From NCBI GenBank assembly GCA_902797845.1, contig CADBUJ010000046.1:1-58645 (forward strand): a DNA stretch of 58,645 nucleotides, written 5' to 3'. The DNA comes from an uncultured Eubacteriales bacterium (GTDB lineage: Bacteria > Bacillota > Clostridia > Lachnospirales > Lachnospiraceae). Below are positions 46,301-54,343 of this stretch, one piece after another. The notes beneath the pieces were generated by a model, which saw nothing but the letters and a program-made list of their open reading frames with translations, had not been told where the DNA came from and did not search any database. A program made the translations under genes and the position numbers. The first letter of the stretch is position 1, and every line of letters begins with the position of its first letter.

Positions 46301-48295
46301 AGCTACGGATATAAGGACTCTGTTGACGGAGTAAGTGCTCTTGACGTACTTGTGGCAGCTCATGAACTTACATTCGGAGACAGCTTTACACCTGATTCAG
46401 CAAATGATTATCTTGTAGTTGAAAACGGAAATGTTGACATGCAGTTTGGCGTAGAGCAGGAAGAAGTAAGCTATTTCGGAGCTTCCTTCAAGGGAATGTT
46501 CTTCGTAAATCATGCATGGCCTACAGACGGAACGATATTTGCAGAAAAACCCAACTGGGTAGAATACTTCGGAACGACTGTGGGAACTCATAAAGTTGAG
46601 GACGGAGACCTTATAGAATTCTTCTTCAACGAAGGAAGCTATATGGATGACAGATACAGCTGGTTCCTGGATGCAGACGAGAAGTATTCCAGAAGCTTCG
46701 AAGCTCATGCAGGTGAGGATCTTGATCTTATCCTTATGGGACATACGATCCCCGATCCCGCTCAGAGAGCTCTGGGAGAAGAAGAACTTGTAAATTATCC
46801 CAATTCTCAGGAAGTTGATTCCGCACAGATCTATACTGTAGATCTGGAAACAGGTGCCCTTACGGAAATAGACGGTGCTGTATCGGATTACGGCGAGGTA
46901 ACTCTTACATTTGATGAGCCCGGAACATATGTGATCACTGCTTATGAAGAGGATCCCATGATGTATCCCCTTGTTATGAACCTGACTACCATCACCGTAA
47001 CGGATCATGAATGGGATGAAGGAAAGATAACAAAAGAACCCGGCTGTGAAGACGGAGTAAAGACGTTTACATGTACCATATGCGGCGCAACAAAGGATGA
47101 GCCTATAGAGGCAACAGGACATGTATGGGATGAAGGCAAGATCACTGTTGCTCCTACCATCGGAGCAGAAGGAGTTAAGACCTTCACATGCGTAAATGAC
47201 AGCACTCATACGAAGGAAGAACCTGTAGATAAGGTTGATCCTGCAGCTCTCGAAGAAGCGATCGAAGAAGGAGAAAAGGTCCTTTCCGAAAGAGGTTCTT
47301 CCGAAGACGGATTTGATCTTTTACCCGGAACGGAATACACGACCTCTGATGAAAGAGCAGCTTTCGAGGCAGCAACTGAAGCAGCAAAAGAAGTTCTGAA
47401 CAATCCTGATTCTGACGAAGAGGACGTAAATGCTGCAATAGAAGAGCTTAAGAAGGCAAAGGATGCTTATGATGAAGCCGTAAAGATCGCAAAAGTACAT
47501 CCCGTGGATGATTTTGTTACAAGACTTTACAGAGTATGTCTTGACAGAGAGCCGGAAGAGGAAGGCTTTAACAACTGGACAACTGCACTTAAGGAAGGCA
47601 GGATATCCGGAGTTCAGGCAGCCTACGGATTCATCTTCAGCAGAGAGTTCAAGAGCAAGAATTACTGTGATGAGCATTACGTAGAATACCTTTACAGAGC
47701 ATTGCTTGGAAGAGAATTCGATCCCACAGGCAAGGCATTCTGGATAGGACACCTTGAGAAAGACCTTACAAGAGAGCAAGTATTCAACGGATTTGCCATG
47801 AGCGCTGAATTCAAGGGCTTATGTGACGAATATGAGATCATAAGAGGCGAAAAGATAAAAGAACCTGAATTCGGCACTATCCAGACCGGCCCCTGCCAGG
47901 CAATCCACGAAAACGGTGATGTTTGCGGCAAGGAAGACCAGGTAATGGCATTTGTAAAGAGACTTTACAATATCTGTCTTAACAGAGAGCCTGATGAAGG
48001 CAGCCTTAAAAAGAAGACCGCTCAGCTTAGGAACGGTACTGTTACGGCGAAGGCCACAGTGAGAGGCATTGTTTTCAGTGCTGAATACAACAAGAAGCAC
48101 CCGTCTGATGAAGAATTCGTAAGGATACTTTACAAGGCAGTTCTGGGAAGAGCAGACAATAAGATATCAAACAATGAAGTTAATACCTGGGTGGATCGTA
48201 TCAAGAAAAACAACAGAGACTATGCATTCAACGGAATAATCAATTCCAAGGAATTCAGAAGTATCTGCGAAAGATACGGTGTAAAGGTTCAGTAA
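40346..48295 (+). CDS. Giant secreted surface protein with transcobalamin-like (DUF4430) domains
   Basis: 2649 residues. Signal peptide (about 1-29, MKKKLLSF... AYASA). A first DUF4430-like domain at about 40-205 (LYHLFAYCLEN, YYVNGSYPLGKPG, LHNGDFIDVM) and a second at about 1956-2139 (SALDVLVAAHELTFG, GMFFVNHAWP, VEDGDLIEFF). Cadherin-like repeats at about 319-410, 549-638 and 1202-1295 (FTDPDGDALTY-type). Three copies of an unknown module of about 140-170 residues lie in 1298-1830. Cys-rich repeats ending in GHxY/W are near 1604-1690, 1831-1955 and 2221-2296. A FIVAR-like helical domain is at 2299-2382, then two DUF4214 domains to the end. No sortase motif. DUF4430 is the family of the transcobalamin C-terminal domain, and the leader is a cobalamin riboswitch, so corrinoid binding at the surface is the best hypothesis. 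GGAAGGAG precedes the ATG. Confidence 0.85.
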   Translation: MKKKLLSFLLTLAMVLGILPQSAFTAYASAIDAASDTEGTVFISYSHDGEYAKGNTDTGYMNHIAVDLADVCRYAETDEYEYDADGDGTNDVTLYHLFAYCLENYDPYGKDNWNVTGVGSGSAYMTSGTWHDDAGEPWDENLNYYVNGSYPLGKPGIGATLDQITLHNGDFIDVMHFSDWNFWTDPEAGFRYFVGEKYIADNDAGSVGTSDVDSNPGYVVWDFTVEAGKVLKVGVVRAYGDIMSGGGTGYTLIEDDTNTIHYGTSLYDEKGSFESESGDGIFELTFNEPGVYDLWVNGTGVSSSAYAKVTVTAPAAPANQAPVLAEGVSAEDTASIEKGKSYEVDLSGKFTDPDGDALTYKVSVDGGESAAADAAYSFTPSDAGTYTLAFSANDGTDDSTGTYTVTLTVTEPEEVSNTVQIGYVTSNGSIDSVTITDSANAPISGASYELVPGSAGNYTINVTLPKDYPLNGAVKAVFSRTPNSSDFPFLTSNNGFNRAERYKTDTYSNTLSAGAAKQNVYVYNATPTARSNVYTTIVLNYKVKNEVPTIVDGLGSTKNESVIAGDEYALDLSSVFTDADGDPLTYKVSVNGAAAVDTDVSYSYTNDQMGTYTLVFTATDGKDTSEKYTVNLTVERKPGTYYVTLASGTGYSTEAAEGSHSPVAEGGSYTVKLNLTSGYAKGASFAIKANGTALTEDSGSENSYTISGITEDKTITVEGITEVKPVIIAPEGSVITVGYQTGYFKKIWIDPVSVETLSDGRVKNTYNTVSNAQLFYRVQNPDGVTYWCYIKALNRGDVIEVSEDKLFIGDSSFTKTTTRGNDGNIADIYMPINAKGYVNIAPEASSTMNFFRNWLPIDSTISNDKEGIPDFHYQVIDENGNPSDLITIETDQYNPGVATMKAGTETGTAIVLVTYDAMYIEGRTNYGPKFGAIWPERTGVFVVTVGLDGTGIATNANISPMGQERAIDAEHDTLYFTGDEGAEYSFTPESGVEVTVARPEIAGPTLSFSGFTSEGVTTDAEGKVTVTGLKAGRNILKAEKDGVATYQVITARKTSYTLKDAGGNKVSADTKFLPGDKVTITFSDLVTPQEKFSGKYNFNWKISLKGEDGTQFTEAVSAAFGVYTFTTTEHSITVTIPSEWTGSQYVLDQSSFMRGGFSGGDATHRTSSYGAGGSMAWGTEGGTATQYSRLPEITLKLQGDNTPPVLAEGIEAEAAQTISIKDDYTLDLNKIFTDEDGDDLTFTVSVDGAEPSSAPASFTFKPEKTGEVKLVFTANDGKEDSQDTYTVILTVTEQERDGNIKVTLKGKEYPVYELSDWSYEQAMENDITPAYIVTIPEIDALTVEEIGDSLALIQESRLLVSYYPDFNEEEAGTGKKVTISKDRLQASMDTFESYESYEGRYVSVYGLDRSTEGAVFRLIGVGDPDFIKVGGYDEYLLFVQVDPDVKPIEQEETVSGLVVKGEDCGTYKVEQLSAWDQEKPALFTVSLPEKMGFDIVEDETVFDIVDERIATVAGVGYSESFGKSSILKINGDASFDGVAPIAELFEKEFGVYEYDVDENEEVSLITVEGAASPAHLENGRDPLYFIIVKYDKEATAEVYEHELKHIEKKDAVCEEDGNEEHYICVKCEKLFADEAGEKELKKEEVTIKALGHDYESTVTKAATFSEAGVRTFTCKNDPKHTYTEDIEKLGFKAELNGKELEIKVIDNGYDASYEDWMTGNKVESYLPLALVTVPCDTENVQITLNDHLDEYLPFYYTRKAADGTGYSEYVDTAFGDSDGTYTIASANTAYDAKVSEDNVVRIQSTYDENWNSDNLYAIGFDFSHNTEKVEEVPATCEETGVKEHFRCSACEKLYEDEGAEKEVKEEDLVIEAIGHDYVISAQADATCTKTGVIIHQCKNNPFHIKVETVEPLGHKYDDGVVTKEATYEEDGEITYTCQHDASHTYTEVIPKKELVTVSVDFTSQMTGGFLHAPQFGKEISSDKAESYGYKDSVDGVSALDVLVAAHELTFGDSFTPDSANDYLVVENGNVDMQFGVEQEEVSYFGASFKGMFFVNHAWPTDGTIFAEKPNWVEYFGTTVGTHKVEDGDLIEFFFNEGSYMDDRYSWFLDADEKYSRSFEAHAGEDLDLILMGHTIPDPAQRALGEEELVNYPNSQEVDSAQIYTVDLETGALTEIDGAVSDYGEVTLTFDEPGTYVITAYEEDPMMYPLVMNLTTITVTDHEWDEGKITKEPGCEDGVKTFTCTICGATKDEPIEATGHVWDEGKITVAPTIGAEGVKTFTCVNDSTHTKEEPVDKVDPAALEEAIEEGEKVLSERGSSEDGFDLLPGTEYTTSDERAAFEAATEAAKEVLNNPDSDEEDVNAAIEELKKAKDAYDEAVKIAKVHPVDDFVTRLYRVCLDREPEEEGFNNWTTALKEGRISGVQAAYGFIFSREFKSKNYCDEHYVEYLYRALLGREFDPTGKAFWIGHLEKDLTREQVFNGFAMSAEFKGLCDEYEIIRGEKIKEPEFGTIQTGPCQAIHENGDVCGKEDQVMAFVKRLYNICLNREPDEGSLKKKTAQLRNGTVTAKATVRGIVFSAEYNKKHPSDEEFVRILYKAVLGRADNKISNNEVNTWVDRIKKNNRDYAFNGIINSKEFRSICERYGVKVQ

Positions 48296-48309
48296 GATAT
48301 CTGAAAGAT

Positions 48310-48341
48310 CAGGGGCGGAGATGATCTCCGCCCCTGTTTTT
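48310..48341 (+). terminator. Intrinsic terminator after the giant gene
   Basis: GGGGCGGAGAT/ATCTCCGCCCC hairpin followed by TGTTTTT. The gene therefore appears monocistronic. Confidence 0.92.
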
Positions 48342-48378
48342 GCATTAAGTTATGCCGAAAACGTATAGGTCAGGGCAA

Positions 48379-48406
48379 TTGACATTAAAAAGGATTGAGA
48401 TAAAAT
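48379..48406 (+). promoter_or_regulatory. Promoter for the zinc-ribbon membrane protein and M20 hydrolase
   Basis: TTGACA (48379-48384), 16 bases, TAAAAT (48401-48406). Confidence 0.65.
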
Positions 48407-48441
48407 AAAAAACAGAAATAATGATCCGGAGATATTATCTT

Positions 48442-49029
48442 ATGTTTTGCAGCAATTGCGGAAGTCAGATGAGAGACGACAGTATGTTCTGCGCAAATTG
48501 CGGCGCTTCTTTAACTAAACAGGCAGAAGAGAGCCCTATTGCAGCAGCTGTAAATGAAGAATTTGACACAGGGTTTGAAAGAGTTACGGATAAAGTCACG
48601 GAGCCCGCTGCAGTACCTGAGGCTCCCACAGCTCCCCCCAAAAATAAGAGCAACGGTCTTTTTACGGCAACACTTATATTCGGCCTTATAGGTGCTGTTG
48701 TCCTTATTGCAGGAAACTTTTTCCCGGTGCTGGAAGATTACTATGGCGAGTGGTGGGCCTTTACGACTATTTCGGATACGTTTTTCCATTTGGGAGCAGT
48801 AGTTATAGTCGGAGCGGTAATCTCCATTCTTGCCCTTCTTTTAAAGAACCCCGTGGCTCATTTGCTTGTAACACTGGTCACAGCCGCCGTTCCCGGAGTG
48901 CTTATTGTTTCCAGCAGCAGGCTTGACTGGGATATGTGGGTAGGAATGTATATCCTGTTTGCGGGAATAGGTATATTGCTTATAACTTCCGTGCTGGCTT
49001 TTATAGCCTTCCGGAAGAGGAATAATTAA
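48442..49029 (+). CDS. Zinc-ribbon membrane protein
   Basis: 195 residues. N-terminal double-Cys zinc ribbon (MFCSNCGSQMRDDSMFCANCGASL), an acidic/Pro linker, then about four hydrophobic spans. Such proteins are common in Firmicutes and have no assigned reaction. ATG 48442 is chosen because the protein begins directly with the ribbon and GGAG is 11 bases upstream; the ATG at 48421 would add seven residues. Confidence 0.8.
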   Translation: MFCSNCGSQMRDDSMFCANCGASLTKQAEESPIAAAVNEEFDTGFERVTDKVTEPAAVPEAPTAPPKNKSNGLFTATLIFGLIGAVVLIAGNFFPVLEDYYGEWWAFTTISDTFFHLGAVVIVGAVISILALLLKNPVAHLLVTLVTAAVPGVLIVSSSRLDWDMWVGMYILFAGIGILLITSVLAFIAFRKRNN

Positions 49030-49047
49030 GGTTTTGGAGGTAGTAAC

Positions 49048-50304
49048 ATGTTAAAGAAAGTCCAGGATACAAGAGACGAGTATGTTTCCTTCATAAAGGA
49101 GATAGTATCCATTGATTCTCAGCCCGGAGATGAGGAGGCAGTTGCCAGAAGGATACTTAAGGAGCTGGAAGGGATCGGCGCAGACGAGACATTTATAGAC
49201 GGCGCCGGAAACGTAGTCTCTGTTCTCAGAGGAGAGGGCAAGGGTCCCAATCTTTTATTTACAGGACATATGGATGTGGTACCAGCAGGTAATCTGGAAA
49301 ACTGGGAGGGATATGATCCCTTTAATGCCACAGAAGTGGACGGAAAGATCATCGGCAGGGGCGTATGCGATATGAAGGGCGGCCTTGCAGCGCAGATATT
49401 TGCATTTAAAGCCGCTGTGGAAGCAGTTAAGAGATCCGGAAAGAAACTTCCCGGAGAGCTGGTATTCTGCGGAGTGGTACTGGAAGAACCTGCGGAAATG
49501 TTCGGAATGAGATATTTCTACAGAGACACCATGCCCAAGCACAATATAGCAAAGCCTGATCTGGTATTTATAGGAGAGCCTTCTATGAATACCCTTGTTA
49601 CAGGTCAGAGAGGCAAGGTGGAGCTTGTTGTAAAGACTTACGGAAGAACGGCCCATTCCTCCACACCTCAGGAAGGCATAAATGCTCTTGAAATGATGAT
49701 CCCCATAATGGACGCCATCTTCAAGGAGGAAGGCTTTGATCTCAGGACAGATAAGGGAGGATCAAAGACACCTATAACCATTACGAACTGTATAGTAAGG
49801 CCCGGCGGAACGCTTTCCGTTGTGCCTGACGAATGCGAGATCTGCGTGGACAGAAGATATGCTCCCGGCCAGTCTCTTGATGATCTGCTTAAGGAATTTG
49901 AAGATCTTTTCGAGAAGCTTAAAAAGGATAATCCCAATTTCAGCGCTTCCGTGGAGCCCAGGTATTATGATGTTACCGCCTGGACAGGATATGAGGAGAA
50001 AGTTCCCAAGTATCATCCTTCATGGCAGACAGACGAAAGCTCGGAATGGGTAACAAGGACCGTTTCCGCTCTTAAGAAAGTGGGACAGGATCCCCAGTTC
50101 GGATATGCGGTAGGAGGTACCGACGGCGGTATTACTGCAGCAGAGAATAATATCCCCACCATGCTTTATTCCGGACCGGAACCCTTCAGCCTTCATAAGC
50201 CCAAGGAATATGCGACCATAGATCTTATGGTAAAGAATTACGAAGGATATATTTCGATCATCTCCGAATTCTACGGCATAGATCTGGCTGAATTCGACAA
50301 ATAA
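49048..50304 (+). CDS. M20-family metallohydrolase
   Basis: 418 residues. Metal-binding and catalytic motifs: GHMDVVPAG (His, Asp), GRGVCDMKGG (Asp), CGVVLEEPAEMFG (catalytic and metal Glu), GEPS, and the dimerisation-domain GRTAHSSTP. The C-terminal metal His is near PFSLHKPKE. It is similar to YgeY-type and ArgE/DapE hydrolases, which cleave N-acyl amino acids or small peptides, but the exact substrate is not clear. GGAGG precedes the ATG. Confidence 0.85.
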   Translation: MLKKVQDTRDEYVSFIKEIVSIDSQPGDEEAVARRILKELEGIGADETFIDGAGNVVSVLRGEGKGPNLLFTGHMDVVPAGNLENWEGYDPFNATEVDGKIIGRGVCDMKGGLAAQIFAFKAAVEAVKRSGKKLPGELVFCGVVLEEPAEMFGMRYFYRDTMPKHNIAKPDLVFIGEPSMNTLVTGQRGKVELVVKTYGRTAHSSTPQEGINALEMMIPIMDAIFKEEGFDLRTDKGGSKTPITITNCIVRPGGTLSVVPDECEICVDRRYAPGQSLDDLLKEFEDLFEKLKKDNPNFSASVEPRYYDVTAWTGYEEKVPKYHPSWQTDESSEWVTRTVSALKKVGQDPQFGYAVGGTDGGITAAENNIPTMLYSGPEPFSLHKPKEYATIDLMVKNYEGYISIISEFYGIDLAEFDK

Positions 50305-50319
50305 CAATCAATAAAGATA

Positions 50320-50352
50320 ACGGGGGCAAAGGTGATCCTTTGCCCCCGTTTT
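50320..50352. terminator. Terminator between convergent genes
   Basis: AACGGGGGCAAAGG pairs with CCTTTGCCCCCGTT over a short loop, followed by T. It serves the M20 gene and probably the convergent kinase gene. Confidence 0.92.
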
Positions 50353-50361
50353 ATGTTTATT

Positions 50362-51750
50362 TTATGCAGCCACAGGCAGTACTATCCTTAAGATATTTTT
50401 GCTGTTTTCGTAGCTGTAGGAGATGGAGCCTCCGTGCTTCTCCGTTATCTCCCTTGCAATGGCAAGTCCCAGGCCTGTGCTTCCGCTTGTAGGTCTTGCG
50501 GCATCATTACGGGAGAAGGCCTCGAACATGATGTCGGCAAACTCGGGATCTATGGCCGCTCCGTCGTCGCAGATCTTGAGTTCCACATCCTTTCCCATAG
50601 GCACAACGGCTATATCTATCATATCTCCTGTTTTATCGTATTTTACTGCGTTGGAGATAAGATTTGTCACTGCCCTTTGCATCAGGTTCTCATCGATGTT
50701 TACAAAGCAGGGCTCCTCAGGTATATCCGCATTAAGATTAAAATGGTTTCTTTCTATGTCGTCGTAATTATCGGAAGCGATCCGTCGCATAAATTCGCAT
50801 ACATCCATACGCTTCAAAACGGGCTTGTATGCGGGGCTGTCCATTTTAAGAAGAGTGAACATATCCTCTGTCATGGAGCTTACTCTGTAAGCCTTGGATG
50901 ATATGATGCCGTAATACTTTTTCTTTTCGTCATCAGATACCATATCGTCGGAAAGGGCCGAGGCGCAGGCCTCGATGGTGGCGATGGGAGTCTGAAGATC
51001 ATGGGAAAGCTCCAATATCAGTCTTTGCTGGGCGTCCTGAAGCCTGGCATTCTCCACTTCCTTATCGTAGATATTCTTAACCATGCTGTTGTAGGCATTT
51101 CTCAGGGCGATAAATTCTCCGTCAGCCTTAAAATCCAGATTGAAATCCCGACCTCCGGCCTCCGTATTTTCGAAAGCGGTTGTAAGACGGTCAAGAGGGT
51201 ATTGTATCTTGTTGTATATAAAACGTGAAAAGAATATGGCTTCCAGGATGAGGAAAACAGCAAGAAGCAGAAGTATGAGCTTCTGCCAGTTTGTGGCGAT
51301 TATGGTCTGCACGGAATAGGAGTATGTTATGGTAAGAGATTCTGTCGGTATGTATATCAGATAATACCTGTGCATGCCTGTTACATAAAAGACGGAATAA
51401 TCTCCTCTCTGGTCGTGAGAGCCGGAGATCCTCAGGAGCTCCTGATAAGAATATGTAACATCATCTGACTGCTTTTCTCCGATGACGCGTATGACCTTGT
51501 TCTCGTAATTCAGCTCCTCTATCCATCCGCCGGAATTAAGGATAAGCTCCGGATTGGTTATCTCACCGTCCTCGCCTACCATCTGATCGGGAATGATGTT
51601 GTTTGTATCTCCCTTGCCCATTATAAGCCGCATCAGGTAAATGCCGAAAAGGACCACCGCAACCGATACGATGGCAAAAAGGAAATAGCTCAGAAGAAGC
51701 TTTTTGAATATCTGCCGTTTGCTTATGTTTTCTTCTTTAACCTCGTTCAA
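50362..51750 (-). CDS. Sensor histidine kinase
   Basis: 462 residues. Membrane span at about 20-42, an extracellular sensor of about 110 residues, second span at about 155-175, HAMP-like linker, phosphoacceptor His250 (LELSHDLQTPIAT) and a full ATPase domain with NLISNAVKYD, DDGAAIDPE and STGLGLAIA. Frame opens at a TTG (51750) with GGGGT upstream. Its start overlaps the end of the regulator gene by 14 bases. The stimulus is unknown. Confidence 0.9.
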   Translation of the reverse strand: MNEVKEENISKRQIFKKLLLSYFLFAIVSVAVVLFGIYLMRLIMGKGDTNNIIPDQMVGEDGEITNPELILNSGGWIEELNYENKVIRVIGEKQSDDVTYSYQELLRISGSHDQRGDYSVFYVTGMHRYYLIYIPTESLTITYSYSVQTIIATNWQKLILLLLAVFLILEAIFFSRFIYNKIQYPLDRLTTAFENTEAGGRDFNLDFKADGEFIALRNAYNSMVKNIYDKEVENARLQDAQQRLILELSHDLQTPIATIEACASALSDDMVSDDEKKKYYGIISSKAYRVSSMTEDMFTLLKMDSPAYKPVLKRMDVCEFMRRIASDNYDDIERNHFNLNADIPEEPCFVNIDENLMQRAVTNLISNAVKYDKTGDMIDIAVVPMGKDVELKICDDGAAIDPEFADIMFEAFSRNDAARPTSGSTGLGLAIAREITEKHGGSISYSYENSKNILRIVLPVAA

Positions 51751-52444
51751 ATTTATACCCCAAGCCTTTTACAGTGATTATTTTCGGGTTTTCCGGATCT
51801 TCCTTTATTTTATGACGTATGTTGCTCATACGTACCATGATGGTGTTGTCGTCGCTTATAAAATCATCGTTCCATGCATATTCGTATATCTGCTGCTTTG
51901 TAAAGATCCTGCCGGGTGATGACATCAAAAGCTCCAGTATCCTGTATTCCGTTGCGGAAAGGATTACATCTTCCCCTTTTAAGGTGAGCTTCTTTTTGTT
52001 CGGATCAAGGACAAGATCTCCTGATATAAGTAGAGCTTTTCCAGGATCCTCAGTAAGCTCCGTATAGCTGTACCACCTGCGGAGCTGGGCCTTTACACGG
52101 GCCACAACTTCCTGAGGGGAATATGGCTTTGTTATATAATCATCCGCCCCCAGATCGAGACCCATTACCATGTCTTCGGAGCGGTTTCTAACCGTAAGCA
52201 TGATAGCAGGGACGCGGCTGATCTTTCGTATCTCCCTGAGAACGGAGAAACCGTCCATTTTCGGCATCATGATGTCAAGAAGCACCAGATCGGGGGAATA
52301 CTCCATAAAAGATTCCAGGGCCATTTTGCCGTCCGTGGCCGTTATGGTCTTAAACCCGGACTTCTCCAGATAAAGGACGAGGGCGTCAGCCAGCTCTCCT
52401 TCGTCATCTGCTATGAGAATAGTGTAATTGTTTTTTTCTTCCAT
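51737..52444 (-). CDS. OmpR-family response regulator
   Basis: 235 residues. Receiver with phosphoacceptor Asp57 (LVLLDIMMPK), KPY lysine, and C-terminal winged helix (TVKGLGYKFERG). ATG 52444 follows GGAG by eight bases; the longer frame has no ribosome site. It is the first gene of the pair and is co-transcribed with the kinase. Targets unknown. Confidence 0.92.
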   Translation of the reverse strand: MEEKNNYTILIADDEGELADALVLYLEKSGFKTITATDGKMALESFMEYSPDLVLLDIMMPKMDGFSVLREIRKISRVPAIMLTVRNRSEDMVMGLDLGADDYITKPYSPQEVVARVKAQLRRWYSYTELTEDPGKALLISGDLVLDPNKKKLTLKGEDVILSATEYRILELLMSSPGRIFTKQQIYEYAWNDDFISDDNTIMVRMSNIRHKIKEDPENPKIITVKGLGYKFERG

Positions 52445-52690
52445 GGCAGAAACTCCTTTATTTTGACCATTGTACCACTTTACATGCATTGATTTCCACT
52501 ATCTTACTTTAACCTTACGATTCCCCAAAAGCCTTGAAAATACTCCTCGTGATGATAACATAGGCTGAGAGATGCATTTGTATTGACAGATCAGAGCTTC
52601 TGCTTTTAAAGCTTGCGGGCATGCCGGATATACAGCGGCAATTTTAAGTCAAATAAGTAGAGCTTTCTATACTGACGGTGAGAGACAAAG

Positions 52691-52714
52691 GAGCGGAGAA
52701 AGTCCGCTCTTTTG
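52691..52714 (+). terminator. Intrinsic terminator in the intergenic region
   Basis: GAGCGGA, GAAAG loop, TCCGCTC and a T run, with no coding gene just upstream on this strand. Confidence 0.75.
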
Positions 52715-52749
52715 TATTTTATTTTAAAGCTTCAAATACCATTTCGGTA

Positions 52750-52778
52750 TTCATTTAGAGGGTCGTTTCGTGTATAAT
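52750..52778 (+). promoter_or_regulatory. Promoter of the DUF1846 gene
   Basis: TTCATT (52750-52755), 17 bases, TATAAT (52773-52778). The transcript start would be about 60 bases before the TTG start codon. Confidence 0.65.
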
Positions 52779-52845
52779 AAATCCCGTGTTTTTATAATTT
52801 TAATCCCGAAAAAAACATGGTCTTTTATCGGAAAGAGGTGTCGGT

Positions 52846-54327
52846 TTGAGAATAGGATTTGACAACGAAAAATACCTGGAGCTCCAGGCGAAGAACATCA
52901 TGAAGAGAAAGGGTGAATTCGGCGGAAAGCTGTATCTGGAATTCGGAGGAAAGCTTTTTGACGATTATCATGCTTCAAGAGTCCTTCCCGGTTTTCAGCC
53001 GGACAGCAAGATAAGGATGCTTCGGACCATGGAAGACGAGGTTGAGATAGTTGTGGCTATTGCTGCCTGCGATATAGAGAAAGGCAAGGTAAGGGGAGAT
53101 CTTGGCATCACTTACGATGAGGATGTCCTCCGTCTTATAGACGAGTTCAGGAGCATGGGCTTTCTTGTAAGCTCCGTTGTTATAACAAGATACGAGGGAC
53201 AGACTGCGGCAGACGCCTTTATAAAAAGGCTGAGCGATCTGGGAGTAAGAACGTATAAGCATTATCCTATTCCGGGCTATCCTTCCAATGTACCTCTTAT
53301 CGTTTCCGATGAAGGCTTCGGAAAGAATGATTATATAGAAACTGAAAGACCTGTTGTAGTGGTAACGGCACCCGGACCCGGCAGCGGCAAGATGGCCACA
53401 TGTCTGTCACAGCTTTATCACGAGAATAAAAGGGGCATCCGTGCGGGCTATGCAAAATACGAGACATTCCCTATCTGGAACCTGCCCTTAAAGCATCCCG
53501 TAAATCTGGCATACGAGGCGGCAACGGCAGACCTTAATGACATTAACATGATAGACCCCTTCCATCTGGAAGCCTACGGGGAGACTACGGTTAATTACAA
53601 CAGGGATGTGGAGATATTCCCTGTTATGGAAACTATCTTCGAAAAGCTCCAGGGGAAATGTCCTTATAAATCACCTACGGACATGGGTGTAAACATGGTG
53701 GGCTTTGCCATCATTGATGACGAAGCAGTTAAGGAGGCCAGCTGTCTGGAGATAATCAGAAGGTATTATCAGGCCGGAGTGGATCAGGTAAAAGGTCTCT
53801 GCGATAAGAGCACGGTGCAGAAGATAGAGCTTATCATAAGACAGGCAGGGATAACGGAAGACATACTGCCTGCCATACGGGCGGCAAGAGACAAGGCCGA
53901 GGAAAGCGGCGGCCCTGCAGGAGCCATGGTCCTTCCTGACGGTGCTGTGGTAACAGGAAAGACATCTTCTCTTCTCGGGTGCAGTGCAGCATTGCTCCTT
54001 AACGGAGTAAAGCATTTCTGCGGTATGGCCAAGGAGGTGGAGCTTATATCACCTGAGGTAATAGCGCCTATAAGCGCCATGAAGATAGGATATCTGGGAC
54101 ATAAGAATCCGAGGCTTCATTCCGACGAGGTGCTTATTGCCCTTGCGGTATCATCACTTACGGATGAACTGGCTAAAAAGGCCGAGGAGGCCCTTAGCCT
54201 CTTAAGAGGATGTGATGCCCATTTCAGCGTTATCATATCCGAAGAGGACCTTAAGCTTTATCACAGGCTCGGCATAAATGTGAGCTGCGAACCCGTATAC
54301 GAGAAAAAGAGACTTTATCATAAATAA
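52846..54327 (+). CDS. DUF1846 (UPF0371) protein
   Basis: 493 residues, usual length. The N-terminus IGFDNEKYLELQAKNIMKR is a family hallmark, as are KLYLEFGGKLFDDYHASRVLPGF and VVTAPGPGSGKMATCLSQLYHE (a P-loop-like segment). The family is widespread in Firmicutes, structurally solved in streptococcus, but its function is not settled. Start codon is TTG: AAAGAGGTG lies upstream and homologues begin here. It is followed 16 bases later by the HD gene. Confidence 0.9.
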   Translation: MRIGFDNEKYLELQAKNIMKRKGEFGGKLYLEFGGKLFDDYHASRVLPGFQPDSKIRMLRTMEDEVEIVVAIAACDIEKGKVRGDLGITYDEDVLRLIDEFRSMGFLVSSVVITRYEGQTAADAFIKRLSDLGVRTYKHYPIPGYPSNVPLIVSDEGFGKNDYIETERPVVVVTAPGPGSGKMATCLSQLYHENKRGIRAGYAKYETFPIWNLPLKHPVNLAYEAATADLNDINMIDPFHLEAYGETTVNYNRDVEIFPVMETIFEKLQGKCPYKSPTDMGVNMVGFAIIDDEAVKEASCLEIIRRYYQAGVDQVKGLCDKSTVQKIELIIRQAGITEDILPAIRAARDKAEESGGPAGAMVLPDGAVVTGKTSSLLGCSAALLLNGVKHFCGMAKEVELISPEVIAPISAMKIGYLGHKNPRLHSDEVLIALAVSSLTDELAKKAEEALSLLRGCDAHFSVIISEEDLKLYHRLGINVSCEPVYEKKRLYHK

Positions 54328-54343
54328 GAAGGGATCACAGACA

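Larger units (their letters stand above)
52445..52845. other. Intergenic region with possible leader or small RNA
   Basis: About 400 bases between divergent genes. TTGACA (52583-52588) has a weak -10 16 bases on, and a terminator follows at 52691, so a small RNA of about 100 bases is conceivable. I recognise no known RNA family. Confidence 0.35.
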
